A stretch of 64,000 nt of DNA from Lichenostomus cassidix (Eukaryota; Chordata; Aves; Passeriformes; Meliphagidae), in NCBI GenBank assembly GCA_008360975.2, contig CM039182.1, forward strand, positions 30,856,566-30,920,565, given 5' to 3'. The notes under the pieces were generated by a model. That model was not told the DNA's origin, ran no database searches, and saw only the letters and a list, made by a program, of their open reading frames with translations. How positions within the stretch are numbered: position 1 is the first letter of the stretch; each line of letters begins with the position of its first letter. The translations under genes and the position numbers were made by a program. Below, piece after piece: positions 22,880 through 35,214 of this stretch.

Positions 22880-23115
22880 TTGCAGTTTAATCACTGTATA
22901 CCGGGGAAAGTATTGACAGTTGTCCCGAGGAAGCTATTAAAGTTCCTGTCCAAGGTTAAATGAAATTGCAGTTTATCAGAGCAGCATTGAGAAAATAAGG
23001 GAATCTGTTCATGGCTCTTGATTAATGCCAAGCATGATCAACACAAGGGGGTTCATTAAGCTATATATCATGTGGGTAATTTAACATGTCATTGTGCCTG
23101 CTGTCTGCTTTAACT
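22880..23115. promoter_or_regulatory. Candidate conserved non-coding element
   Basis: A complex repeat-free block. It has TGACAG (Meis/TALE-like) near 22,914, a CTTGATTAATGCC word, a TTCATTAAGC word and GGTAATTTAACATG. The texture is enhancer-like within otherwise degenerate desert DNA; conservation was not tested. Confidence 0.35.
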
Positions 23116-23904
23116 CTCTGCATAACCCAGTGTTCTGAACTTGTACCTAAAGTGTTGTCTCCCAGACTTTGTCATGCTTGGGTTGGCTCAACATTTGCAT
23201 TTATACCAATCCCTTTTTTATGACCATCCTCTTTTTTTATTTGTGTAACATTTACAATTTCTGTAGGGAATTCATCCTTTGTTGTCAAGATTTTCTTTGA
23301 CTTTTTAGATATTTCTGTGTTTGGGGTTGCTGGTTTTAAACAAGGCAGTCAGAATTAAAGGAATTAGGTTCTAACCTTAGAAGAGAACAGTCTCCTCAAT
23401 TCCCAGTGAAGGAATGCATCTCCATACAGGATCGAGCCTGACAGCTTTCCACACAACTGTTAACTCTGAAGGATGGAGTGGATGAGACTTTTCCAAACAG
23501 TTACAGAAACCTGATTACAGGCCTTAAATCTCCTTGTGATTTCAATCACAGAGACATTTGTTGAAAGTCAGCATAGCACTGTGCAAGGAATCCAGAAAGT
23601 TTTTAGACCATTGAGACAAATTTTCTAGCACAAATGGACAAAGCAGCTCAGACTTTACCAGCCTGATTACTTGATATAATAGAGTGACTGGCTATGTGAA
23701 TGAGGGAGGAGTGGTGGATACAAAGTTTGGCTTTATTAAGGTTCTCATGCCATCTCCCACAGCTCTCTGGTATAAAAGACTGCTAAATGCATTTGGTCTT
23801 GTCTGGGCTGTTGGACCCAGAGGCATCCATTGATGACTTCAAGTTCAGTTAACAGCTGACAGTAAAAAGACCACCATGACATTGAAATGGGACTAACTCA
23901 GTTC

Positions 23905-24485
23905 AATGTGTTTACCATCAACAGCAGCGATATTAGTAAATTAGGAGGATCAGTTAACATGTTAAGCAGGAGAGACTAGATCCACAGGGGCCTTGAGAAA
24001 TTTGAGGATGGAGCCAACATAAAATCTGTGAAGTTCAGCAAGAGGTGCAGAGTCCTGAGTAGCCTCATGTATCAGTACAGGTGAGGAGAGCCAGCAGGGC
24101 TGAAAAGGTCCTGAGTATGAGCTAACAATGTGCTCTCACTGCAAATAAAACAAATCTGCTACTGAGTTATACTTCCTGGACTGAGGCCAGTAGACTAGGG
24201 GAGGTTATTATCCCATTATGCTGGTTACTGATGAGGCTGTACTGGGAATATTTGTCCCCTTGGCTTCTCCAGTTCTAAAAGCATGTATAGAAAGTAGAGA
24301 GGGGCCAGCAAAGGGTTATGGAGGTCAGGGACTTAGATCACTTGCCTTTTAAGGAGAGGCTGAGGAAGCTGATCTTTAATCTGGAAAAGTGGAGGCAAAG
24401 GAAAAATACGGTAGCATTCTTACACTATCTGCAGAAGACTTGTAGAAATGATGGAGTCAAGCTCAATTTTGACAGCTGGTAAAAA
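23905..24485 (+). mobile_element. CR1 LINE fragment (reverse-transcriptase end and 3' region)
   Basis: Diagnostic CR1 order: TTCAATGTGTTTACCATCAA (3' end of the ORF2 coding part), AAATTAGGAGGATC, GTGAAGTTCAGCAAGAGGTG, CAGAGTCCTG, TATCAGTACAGG, AAAAGGTCCTG, AACAATGTGCTCTCACTGC, GGTTACTGATGAGGC, AGAGAGGGGCCAGCAAAGGG, AGGCTGAGGAAGCTGATC and ACACTATCTGCAGAAG. All frames are broken. The 5' boundary is approximate, and the terminal 3' part is missing or diverged beyond recognition. Confidence 0.75.
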
Positions 24486-24489
24486 AAAA

Positions 24490-25155
24490 AGATGCAATGT
24501 CCTACTAGCATCCCCCTATATTGTAACTGAAATTTCAGGAATGTCCAGCTATGCATCTGGATGCATGCTATGCTCAAGACCATATTGGGACGAAAATGCT
24601 GAAGAATACACTGTCTCTCTCCCCCCTTTTCCTCCCTATATTCATCCTGAGGCCCATATTTCCCAATCTCTATGTACTTGTTTCCCTGTAGTTCTGGGAT
24701 TAGCTGAGATTTCTGTGTCTAGGAAGGACTGACTTTGCTAGAACTTTCAAAGCATTGTCATTTAATGAGAATTCATCTTAGCGATGAATTTCTTTTGCAG
24801 AACTTGGATTTGCTGCCTAAATCTGAAAATAATTAAATTTCTAATTTCTTTTAATATAAGGATGGAGAATTGAATATAAGTAAATAGATATTACAGTCTA
24901 GATTCTAAAACCACATTACAAAGGTATACATTGGTTAGAGTAAGTAACATAGAATGGTTGTTTCATATAATGGTAGTTATATTAAGTGTATTACTGCTTC
25001 TAGCAAGTTTGCCTTTGGTTACAACTATCATGTCTCTTGCTGCAGTGTGAATACCTTTTACCCTGAAATCTAAAATAGTTTTCAAGTTTTAAATATTTTC
25101 AATAGTTTTCAATATTTCCATAGTGGAATAGTTTAAAAGAGATACTGTATTTTTT
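24490..25155. other. AT-rich stretch, no gene seen
   Basis: A 10-A run lies at 24,481-24,490. An imperfect tandem of TTTTCAATA-type words sits at about 25,080-25,115. No gene signal. Confidence 0.5.
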
Positions 25156-25159
25156 TTCT

Positions 25160-25440
25160 GCTACCATTAATTACCAAAGGTTTATTTACAAGACAATAAT
25201 TAATTATACTTCTGGGATGCTCAAGAGTCTAACATAAATCAAAGCAGACTTGATAAGAAGCGATGAAAGTCTCACATAATTAAACAAGGCACTAGAGACC
25301 AATTGTTTATAGAATTATTTGCTTGGGCTAATTGACACTAATTATTTAATCTGATTTTCTTCTTCCCAGTAATGCTTCTACCAATTCACTATTCTCGGCT
25401 GATGGCACAAGCATATTTCACTTTATCAAGGTGTTCTCAC
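25160..25440. promoter_or_regulatory. Candidate conserved non-coding element
   Basis: Dense homeodomain-type sites (CATTAATTACC, ATAATTAATTATAC, CTAATTGACACTAATTATTT) combined with complex, non-repetitive sequence. It looks like a homeobox-responsive enhancer; that is inference. Confidence 0.35.
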
Positions 25441-25444
25441 TGTA

Positions 25445-28400
25445 TCAATACAAAGGATTTTTGGCTGTTACCTTCACTAGACTACTTCTGTAGCAATGCA
25501 AGAGGGAAGTATGGAAACTGATGATCATTAAGTTTTGGTAATAATTTTCTAACTACACAAGGTATTGAAGTGTTGCAAATGCTAAGCAGGGTAATGACTT
25601 AGTTGATGATAGAAGTTAATTCTGCAGTAGAAGCAGCCTTAGGAACACAAACACGAAACATATTTGCAAGCCAACTGATACCATAGCTCGCTTGGTACAG
25701 CTCCCTAGCTACTATAAAAATTCTAATAGCAACTTTATTTCTAGGTAAGACCAATAACATTTCCCTGATGATGCATTATCTCATATTTTATAAATATCAA
25801 CATGTGGTATAAGAAACTGTTTGTGGAATTTTTTATTTTCTTCCAAGGAACTGAATTCAAGGCCCAGTGATATTATTGAATCTCTGGTGCTATTTTATTG
25901 AATCACCTCTCACGTGCTGGAGCAGAGCATCAGCATGTCCTGTACCCATATAGAAATAGTAGTGAAACACAGAGACAACCAAATTAAATAGGCTGATCCT
26001 ACCATACTATTCATTATATCTGGATATGCCTTTTATTTTAGACTTTAGTGTTACTTGGTCAGTAACATACTTGGGAAGATGTTTGTGTGTATTTTTAAAC
26101 TGTCTCCTTAAGGAAATGAGGCTAATATACTTCTAGAAGGATGCCCAGAGACTTCCTTTGACTCAAAGTTTTAACTCAGTAATCAATTTGAAATGGATGT
26201 AACAATGAAGAGATGGCTCAATTATATGAATTTCCAGTGAAATTCATGAAAATAGGTGTTTATGCAGTGGAAAAAAGATATGTATTAGAATCCCCACAGA
26301 GAAAATGGCTGTAGTAGAAATTCTATTATTAAACAACAGAGAATCCATGTGGGATACAGCCTATAACTCATTACAGAGCTAACATTTCTTACGCTGTAGT
26401 GAAGAAAACAAAGGTTTTGGTCAATCACTTGCAAACATCTGATTCCAAGCACATGAGTCCTTTTCTTCTCCTTAGTGCTTAAAGTTAAACACTGGTGAGA
26501 ATTTTCAGCATGTAACTGCTTAAAGCCAAAGGGCTATCAAGGTACACACACAGCCCTTTCAACTGCAGCACTTCCAATTCCCATGTATCTTGAAAGCTGC
26601 TTTTCTTCTCTCTCTGGAGCTACACATCCACCTTTTTCCTCCTTCAAAATATTTTTAAGTAACTGAATAAGTTATAAAATGGTGAGTATGATCCAGTTCT
26701 CAAGACCTTGTGTCCTGCTCTGTTCCTACACATCATAGAGCCAGAATTAGCTTTGCATTCTAACACTAGTAATTGAGATACCTTGATTATGATTGCTACA
26801 ATCATTATTCTGGCAGAACAGATAATATCCTCCTCCAAGGAACTCTGCATTTTGTGTCTTCAAATTACTTTTCAGGCTCTGCTTCTGAATATAAGAAGAG
26901 TTTCAACAAGTGATAGCAGGTCAGGGTTTGTGGAGTAATGCATCCAATACTGCAGAGCGGGTGACTCAGGGAATATGAGTTACTAGTTGCTGCTGGATGT
27001 AACTGTAGAAGTCATGGATCATCCAGGGCATTGATACTAGAAGCAATATATCACCTCGCTATGTCCTAACTAGGTCATTACAAATATCTATTACTAATTG
27101 GTTTTTACTAGATTACTTGATTACCAAAATCACAATTTATTATTTGGGTTTTCCCATCTTGAGACATATCTATAAGAACCCACATCCCACAAAGTCTCTG
27201 GTCCATGTTACCACTGTGATTTTTAATTTAATTTTATAAGTACCTTAGGATTCTTGGATAAAAATTGCTCTTGTGTATAAAGCTATATGCATGGAAATAT
27301 GAGCAATAACAAGAAGCTTAATAAGGAAGGCATGAAAACTAACTATTTTCCTACATCACTTTAATAGAAATCTGTTAAAGTCCTTGTTAACAGAAGCCTT
27401 ACAAGAAAAATATAGTGCATCAGACAGGAATGCTGGTAAGTGCTCAAAACACAAGAGCCTTCATCTCATCTCAGCCCAGATGAGAGTTAAATATCTGTGT
27501 GTCTGTATGTCTGTCTGTATATAGATTCATAACTTTTGTGAATTTTCTTCTTGTAGTAAGCCACAAGAAATAATTATTTTCTAGGTCCTTTTTTTATCTT
27601 GATGCTGGTTTTAAACTAACTTAAATCAATTTCATATGCATTTGTTTGTATGCCTTGTAGGGAAGATATAATCAGTCTGTTATAAATTTACCTTTAATAG
27701 GCAAGGTAAAAGATGGTTTAGTGTTGGAATCTAATTATCTGTGTATAAATGGATCTTGTATGGAGATGCAGCAGAACAGTATGGTTTTGAGAATATCTCA
27801 GAGCTGTGCTTCAAAATTGAGAGAAAGCTATTGCATTTTAAATAATTGTTACTCCTTTAAATAGAGAAGCTGAAACTGAGAGGAAAAAATATAAGATGAA
27901 AACTTTAATGTGAAAATATGCACATGTAAGCATCTGAAAGTGAAAGAAGAGTTCAGGGCTAAAATTTGAAAAAAACAGGTTTATCAGAGAGCTTATCTAT
28001 ATTTTATTATTTCAGTTATGAGTATAATATAGAGAAAGGAGTTTTTCAATGGTTTTCCAAAATAATCAGGCAAGCTCATATTTAGGCATTTAAAATAAAA
28101 ATCAGGACTTTTTGAAAGTACTGTGTCATGATTAGTCTAATTCTAAGACAAAGCAGTCTATGTACTTCCAGATGTGAGGGAATTCAAGAGATTCAAGGTG
28201 TTGACTTTAATTTCTAACCCCCTAACTGACTGGGGTGTCAGGATTGGAGTGCATCTTTTCCATGCCAGGATGCAAGGCTGCAGCTGGAGAGCAGGAGCTC
28301 AGCCTTCCAGCGATGGCAGTGTGTCCTGGAGCAGGCACAGAACAGCCACAGCTTGCTTTGTGCACTGCTCACCTCCTTGCTAAGGCTCAGGAGAAAGGAA

Positions 28401-29070
28401 TTAAACTCTGGAACTAAATAGTGAGGTTTTTCCCAGCCTAGGTGTTTTATAGGTTTAAAATCCAGGCTTGCCCAGGTTCAAATTTCTGTGTGTCCACAGG
28501 TAGGTTCAATGACATGATTTAGACTTTGTTTAAAGCTGCTGTGGCACCTGCAACCAGCAAAGCTGGAATCCGACAGTCTTGCCAAGTCTTTCCTTGGAGT
28601 AACCCAGCAATTCAGATACACCAAAGATAACTTATCCACAAAATAAAAATCATATTCCCTAAAATACCAGTCTTAGGTACTTGTGACTCACTGACTCCGG
28701 TGTCTGATTGACTGATTGATTGATTGATAACTTTTTGCCAGCAATTTGTACTTCCTACACTCATGGAGTTTTCTGTTCAAATATACCTCCTCTGGTACAC
28801 ATATAATGAAATACACGTTGTGGGGAGTTTTTCAGTACAATAAAATCTGTGATGAAGGAGTTATCAGACATTTTCTCATGCTGATGTCAACAGGAATTTG
28901 TATTCTGTGTAGATTTTGTGAAGAACAGCCTACTGCTGTATGCTAAACTGCCACAACTATACCTCAGGATCAAGGATACAAGAGAACAATTTCTTTTTTC
29001 TGTCTTACATTGAGCCTGGTAATCAATGGGAAGCAAAGAAGAATCAATATTAATTGATCAGTTAGGTTTT
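25445..29070. other. AT-rich stretch with one microsatellite
   Basis: No exon recognised. The (TGAT)n tract lies at 28,705-28,728. A GC-richer patch at 28,240-28,400 has short frames on both strands and a G+C profile like an exon or old repeat, but no usable splice pair was identified. Confidence 0.45.
28705..28728. repeat. (TGAT)n microsatellite
   Basis: Six TGAT-type units with one TGAC variant. Confidence 0.9.
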
Positions 29071-29306
29071 TAAATAATTGGCATTCACTCCATTCGCTAG
29101 ACAAAATAACAACTGGCTTTTAAGGTTTGCGCTTTTCCAATTTCATGTAGTGGCTGCTGCGATGCAGGAGATGCCCCCAGGGTGTGTGGTTCCCACAGAC
29201 ACCCCTGGTGCTGCAAACAGAACTCAGGGAGGTGGAATGGTGCAGTGCAGCACCAGGGGATGTTTCCAGAGTGCTCTGCTCCATGCAAGGCAGTGGCCAG
29301 GCTCAC

Positions 29307-29396
29307 CTTCAGGTGTTGTAGATTTTTGCTCCTTTGATTTGCTCCTGGTAATTCCAGCACTGCAATGAAGCCTAGCAGCAGCACCAGGACTGCCAT
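29307..29396 (-). CDS. Putative first coding exon, small secreted protein
   Basis: On the minus strand an ATG in a strong context (A at -3, G at +4) opens 30 codons. They read like a signal peptide: MAVLVLLLGFIAVLELPGA, followed by the polar NQRSKNLQHLK. The segment ends exactly at a consensus donor, GAAG|GTGAGC (29,307/29,306), in phase 0. Plain read-through continues to 29,097 without similarity. No strong TATA box lies upstream, only a weak TTTATAC about 65 bp before the ATG. I could not identify a second exon or a family. The signal-peptide, Kozak and donor combination is suggestive but could be chance, since hydrophobic runs are common in T-rich DNA. An in-frame upstream ATG also exists at 29,429. 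Confidence 0.25.
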
Positions 29397-29429
29397 GATT
29401 TCAGGGGACAAATATGCTAGCAGTGACAC

Positions 29430-32400
29430 TGTAGTTTATCTCACACAATCTACAGTTTTGTATAAACTTTCAGAGCACACTAAAGGTTAAATAACAGCAC
29501 CCATGAGAGAAATGAGCTTTTAACAGCAGAATATGATTCACTGGTATGAAAATATGGCCCAAGTAGCGCTGGATGTACACATATGTGCTCTGCAAGGAGC
29601 AGAGGAGACATGGATGGTCTTTTGTACTCTGTAAACCTCTCCTCATGTTTCTCGGGATGGATTTGGACAGAGGTGTCTCTGTCCCATTCCTGACCTCTCT
29701 TTATATAACCACTATAGAGATGTTCATTCAGCATTGAATTGGGTAAAATTGCTGATATATCTTTTCAAATAACATCTCCTTTTAGATGACCTTCACTCCT
29801 GCAGCTAATCAGGGTGAATTTGGATCTTCTGAGACTGGACCTTTTTGTCAGTGCTACCTGCTTTCCATAGATATGTCTGGTTTCCCCTAGTCTTATGGCA
29901 CAGCCAGCTGGGATTTCTAAACTGATCTTCGGAAGATCTTTCTAGGATCTGGTCCTTCATGTCTCTCTAACTTCTCAACTCTGAGAGAGCTGGAAAACCT
30001 CTGCTCTACTGAAGTGGTGTGACACAAACACAATACAGATTTTGTGGTGTTCAAGTTTATCTGTGTCTGATCTACTGGTGGCAGCATGCAGGTTTGGGGA
30101 CTCTTCATACTGTTACCCCTTAGAGAGCACAAAGAAGAGTACCCATGGAGGACCCAAAGTCTACCACTCTAGTCAGCTCTACTGTAAAACTCAAATGGTT
30201 GTTGGCTGCCTATTTACCCAAGAAAATGGAAAGACATATACCTGAGATGTGTAATATTGGTAAGAAAGCATTTCAGAACCTGTGCTGTGGAAAGTGGTTT
30301 TTAATTGACTATCTGATACCATGCCTGAATTTATGTTGTTTGCTACTCACTGTGCATGCCATTTTTTTATTCTGTAAATATGACAGAAGCATTTTGATCA
30401 CCTGCCCTAAGTGCTTAATCAAACTCTATTATCCTGCTAACCATAAACTAGCTAACAGAAAGTTACTGCCTCAAAATGTTACTACTTGTGGGCCAGCCTT
30501 AAATAAGAAAAGTAATGGCTTTTTTCTTGGGTGTGATAGAAACCTCTGTTTCCTGGAACCAAAATATTTTTATACTTTGCTATTAAGTTTCATTGAAGCT
30601 TTGTCTACTTTTATGTAAAGTATACTGATTTATTAGAAAGCTCACTTCACAGTATGCTGGTAATTGGATGCTGTTGAAAGAATGAGTTTCATTGATCTAG
30701 TCAATGACCACAGACATTACTGAAGTAAACCTCTTAACAGTGTTGGGGCGTATTTTGGCCACAATCAATTTTTGTGAATCTTCCCTTGTAGCATTTTGTT
30801 TTATTTGACACTATCTGCATTGATCTAAACCCGGAGCACATTTAATGTGCAAAATTTATCTTGACAGAAAGTTTCATTACTTTTCAGTCAACACAAACTT
30901 CTCATTCTTTATTATAGATTAAAAATCTGCTGTGACAATTTGTGTGAGTAACCTGTGGACACCTGTTGAATCAGTATTCATGTGCTAGAGCCAGAAGAAG
31001 GATTGTAGTTGGAGACCTGGACTTCAAATAAATGAGACATTGCACTTGCTGATGTTGAACAGAATGGTTTGCAATATCTGTTGTGAGGAAGATGCCAAAT
31101 GTAAAGATTCACTTCTTGCTGCTGCTGGTTTAATTTAATTGTTGATGGTTTTAACAGAGCCTGATTCTTCCCCCTCCTCACAGCATATTTAGGGCTCAAC
31201 ACGAATGCAGCAATTTTAGTGTAAAACTCCACAGGTCTGACTCAAAGGCAAGAGAGGACTCATAGAAAGACAGGAACATCAGAAAAGCCTTTCTTAGATT
31301 TCTGAAGATGTTTGAGTGCTAATGTTTTAGAGTGGATCATCAGAATGTTTTAACTGTGGTTAATGCTTAGAAATCTGAGTAAAGAATTATAATTTAATTT
31401 TAAACTAAAACATCATTAATACTAATGTTTTTAAAACACGACAAACCTGTGTGTTTCACATGAAATGCTTAAGTTACTATCACCTCCAGGAAGGTTTGCC
31501 CTCAGTGGGGAAGAATTTGTTTTGCAGGTGAGCTCTTAAGATTTTATATAATATTTGAAATACTGTTGTGATGAGCTAGATATGCTTTTTGAATTCTTGA
31601 TTTTCTTTGTGTTCCATAATTCACTAAGTGAATTCATAAGAAGTAGTAAGTGGAATAATGCTTAGTCAAACCCTGATAGAGATCAGGTTCAAATTCTTTA
31701 ACCAGATGCACACTATATAGTTTGTATTTGTTTCACTTCTGGTGGTAGCTGCTTCTCATCTTGTGACTCTTGGCTGGTGAAAAAACATGGTTTTTAGTAA
31801 ACAGTTTGTATGAAATTAATTCCTGGAAAAAATCAATTGTCTTTAGGATTTATAAACCCCTCTTTTTTATGAAATGCAAATTCAGAAATACCTTTGATTA
31901 AACAGCCAGTGCTTTATTTTTCTATTTTTAAAATACCAGAGACACAAAATATTTCCAGGTTAGAAGTTCCAAGATTAAGGTAAATTCACCATAATCCAAA
32001 GACAATAACTCAGTGACATGAGATGTTTTAAATGTCTTTCCTATGTAGTCTGAATTCCAATTATTTCTGGACAGAATTTCTGCCATCTTGGTGCTGATTT
32101 ATAGCCTGACTCTGAAGGTGAGCATCCGGCTGGCATGGGTTGTTTTTTTTCTTTTTTTAACCAAACCAAATTGTTTAAAAAAGCTAAAGCCCTGTAAACA
32201 GAGACCTGAATATTGCAATGCAAACGAGAATGACTTTGACTGATGCTGAAAATAAGTATGAGAACCTGCCTTATATGTCTGGGAGGTTTCACAGGAGGGG
32301 AAATCCAGCCCTCCTTGAAGAACAACAGTGCTTGCATAAGCAGGATCACTCTGAACCATTTTGGACCTTTCTGGGAGTCATTTAAGCAGAGCAGTTAGAA

Positions 32401-32865
32401 CTGCTGAGCTGCTACTTTGAATTCCTAACCCTTCCTACACAGGCACAAAACGAGACCTTAATTCTCCATGGCTGGCAGTGGTGAAAGAAAACTTCTGAGA
32501 AAACCTAAAATATTCATAGGATTTTAAGTTATTTTTCTGTGTAAAGGACAACTGAAAGAGAGCAAAAGAAGGCAGTTCTCTAATTTTCTTGCATTTCAAA
32601 AGCAAAATTAATAACAAAGGTCATTGTGTGGTTGTTCTAGGTATCTACAGATAGGAGATAATCAAAGAAGGTACAAGTACCCATTCAGTGGGAGTGGACT
32701 TTGCAAGAGATTTGATAGTGGAAAAGTTAATTTCCCTGGTGACCTAAGTGAGATAACACAGTTTTATCTTTTTCAGAAAACTAAAGGTAAATTGTCTGGT
32801 TCAATAACTCTCACTAACTACATTTAGATAAGCATTTTGTGCGTTTATTAAGTTGTTTATTTGTT
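29430..32865. other. AT-rich stretch, no gene supported
   Basis: Contains a 157-codon + frame at 30,145-30,618, the longest in the AT-rich part. It is Cys- and Leu-rich with a hydrophobic stretch mid-way, but it has no recognised family, promoter or splice context and is probably chance. The remainder shows no repeats I can name. Confidence 0.45.
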
Positions 32866-32869
32866 ATAA

Positions 32870-33020
32870 TGCTACTAGTCATCTAATGAAGATAAGAATT
32901 TAGATGGAAGTCAACAAACTTCCCTTTAAGCAGCTGGCTCATTTCAAGAATGGGGAATAAATTAAATGATAAAGCACACTCTGTTGTTTGATTCGAAGAC
33001 CAAAATTAGTCGTTGTGGAA
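32870..33020. promoter_or_regulatory. Weak candidate conserved element
   Basis: Complex repeat-free sequence with ATAAATTAAATGATAAAGC and CATCTAATGAAGATAAG words. The enhancer-like texture is the only evidence. Confidence 0.2.
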
Positions 33021-33024
33021 ATGT

Positions 33025-33985
33025 TTCAAATTATAGGAAGCAGCTTTCATTCTCTGTGCTAAGAGATAGACATGTATGTGCAGTGAATGGCGTAACACTT
33101 ATTGCACTGTTGTGTTGTCTTTAGGGAAAGGGAGGACTGAAAACGCACATGTTTCACAAGTTAGACTGTTAATGACTTATAATGAAAGAAACACAATGAG
33201 TTTTTGGGAAAGAATACTAGATTGAAAACTGCAGTGTTATACAGGGTAACAATTTATCTTACTGAGGAAAGACATCTGAAATTTCACACAGTAGAAATGG
33301 GAGAATTTTCCACCCTACTTTTGAATTCTGTATAGAATAAATATCTGTTCATTATCTTGTATCTGTATGCACATGTGGTGAACTCTCAGCCTGACTGTCA
33401 GAGAGGAAGAGATTAGTCTGTGTCTGTTTAACAGTGAAGTCCTCTAAGTGCTTTTATGTTCTTAAAAGCTCAATCTGCCCTTGTATATGCAATCTGCAGT
33501 GTGGTGTATCATCAAAAGAAAAGCTACTGAGTTTGTGCATGCATGTGTAGTAATTGATTTTTTCCAAGGTACTTGCCTGGGTGCAGTATTGCATATTTTG
33601 AGGGGAAGATCAAATCATAGTGTTGAGGAATAAGCTGCTGCAAATATGGTAGTGAAAACAGCAGCACAGGTGGCAATCAGATTTGGAATGCAGACATCTT
33701 AAATCAGTGCCCTTTGTGGGAAATCAAGATAAATTTCAGTGATAGCAAGGTCTGGGAGAACAATTGTGCCAGAAAACAAAAAGGTCTGGGTGTGTTTTTG
33801 TCTTAAACTGTGTGATAGCTCTCAGAGTGAAACCCTGGCCTCACCAGAGGCTTCTTGAGGCCTTGTAAGAATTTGATTGCCGACTGCATCTCTGCCAGGA
33901 TTACCTACTGTGATTCATCCACTAAGACCCATACTTTCAAACAGCGAAAATACTCCATTAATACTTGATGGATTAGGAAAAGGCA
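33025..33985. other. AT-rich stretch, no gene seen
   Basis: No coding frame, exon pair or named repeat was recognised. Confidence 0.5.
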
Positions 33986-33989
33986 AACA

Positions 33990-34396
33990 TATACGTTGAG
34001 CAGGTGATAAATGAGAAGAAGCTGAGAGAACTGCATTTCTGCAGCCTGGAAAAGAGATGGCTAAAGAGAGATCCACTGTCTGTCTTCATCTCTGTTATAG
34101 GAAAGATGAAGCCAGACTCTTCTTGCAGGTGCACAGCAGAACAAGAGGGAGTGGACCCATGTTGAAACAAGGGAAATTCCTTTGAAAAAAAATGTTTTTT
34201 TCCTTGGGAGGTTGATTTAGCAGTGGACAGGCTGTCCAGAAGGCTGTGCAATCTCTGTCCCTTGAGGTATTAAAAACTCAGCTGGACGAGACCCTAGGAA
34301 ACCTGATCTAGCTTTGAAGTTAGTCCTGCTTTGAGCAGTGTTTGAACCCAATGGCTGCCTATGTCCCTTTCAAGATAAACTACACTAGCATTAGAA
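33990..34396 (+). mobile_element. CR1 LINE 3' fragment
   Basis: Follows the CR1 3' consensus order: GAAGCTGAGAGAACTGC, TGCAGCCTGGAAAAGAGATG, GATGAAGCCAGACTCTTCTT, GTGCACAGCAGAACAAGAGG, AGCAGTGGACAGGCTGTCCA, GAAGGCTGTGCAATCTCTGT, CCTTGAGGTATTAAAAACTC, AGCTGGACGAGACCC, CCTGCTTTGAGCAG, then a diverged final block. It reaches close to the CR1 3' end. No frame is intact. Confidence 0.85.
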
Positions 34397-34482
34397 AAAA
34401 AAAGGTAAAAGGTAAAAAAAAAAAAAAAAAAAAGAAAAAGAAAAGAAAAAAAAAAAGAAAAAAAAAAAAAAAAAAAAAAAAA
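34397..34482. repeat. A-rich tract with G interruptions
   Basis: About 85 bp of nearly pure A with single G or GT interruptions; the last run is about 24 As. It abuts the 3' end of the CR1 fragment. CR1 elements do not normally end in poly-A, so this may be a degraded terminal microsatellite or an independent A-tail. Confidence 0.85.
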
Positions 34483-34655
34483 GCAAATGTAGAACTCTGC
34501 TTGGTAGGTCAGATGCTCCCCAAAAACATGGGTATATTTACATCAACAGTGTCTGCTCTTTGGGGCAAGAATCACTTTTCACTTCTGTTTGGAGATGATC
34601 AGTAGCAGTAGGATTTCTGTCCTTGGCTAGTGCTTTTCTAAGGTGTAGCAATTGC

Positions 34656-35214
34656 TGTGATTTAAGCCCAGCTGGAAATTAGACACCCCGCAGCTGCTCA
34701 CTCTTCCACCCCAAACCTGGTGGAGTGGGAGGGCAATCTAAATAAAATATGTAGGTTGAGATAAGAACAGTTTAATAATTGAAAATAAAGTAAAATGCAC
34801 TAATAACAGTAAATTATAATGATAATAATAATAATGGTAATAAAAAGGGAAACCCAAGTGATGAACAAAACAATTGCTCACCACCTGCTGACTGATGCCA
34901 GACCCACCTTTCTGAACCCAGCTTGGCCCCTCCTCTTCCTCCTTCTTCCTCCCACTTTATATACCGAGCATGATGTCATATGCTGTGGAATATCCTTCTG
35001 GTCAATTTGGATCACCTGTCTCATCTGTGTCTCCTCCCAAACTCCCGTGCACCCCGATCTTCCTTCCAGCATGGGAGCACGAAAAGCAGAGCCTTGACCT
35101 GAGTAAGCCCTATTCAGCAATAACAAAAACATCTCTGTATTATCACTGCTGTTCAAAACAGCCCCATACTAGCCACTGTGGAGGCAATTAATTCTATCCC
35201 AGCCAAAACCAGCA
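34656..35214 (+). mobile_element. Solo LTR of a neoavian endogenous retrovirus family
   Basis: Begins TGTGATTTAAGCCCAGCTGG and ends near CCCAGCCAAAACCAGCA, matching the ends of an LTR family that I know from many neoavian genomes (probably ERVL-related, but the class is from memory). Internal landmarks also agree: the family's own AAT-rich stretch (34,818-34,838), CAATTGCTCACCACCTGCTG, the TATA-containing TTTATATA (34,957-34,964), GAGCATGATGTCATATG, GTCTCCTCCCAAACTC and TCAGCAATAAC. No primer-binding site or viral coding sequence follows it, and no partner LTR is present, so it is a solo LTR. No clear target-site duplication was seen. Substitutions are moderate, suggesting a younger age than the CR1 fossils. 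Confidence 0.82.
34957..34964 (+). promoter_or_regulatory. TATA box of the LTR
   Basis: TTTATATA at the expected interior position of the LTR, immediately upstream of the CRE-like TGATGTCA. Confidence 0.6.

Noticed and set aside
30145..30618. 157-codon + strand frame with a hydrophobic segment
   Set aside because: Cys/Leu-rich composition from T-rich DNA, no recognised family, no promoter or splice context, and one such frame in 54 kb is not surprising.
34342..34605. Lys-rich 87-codon frame
   Set aside because: Encoded by the A-rich tract; low complexity.
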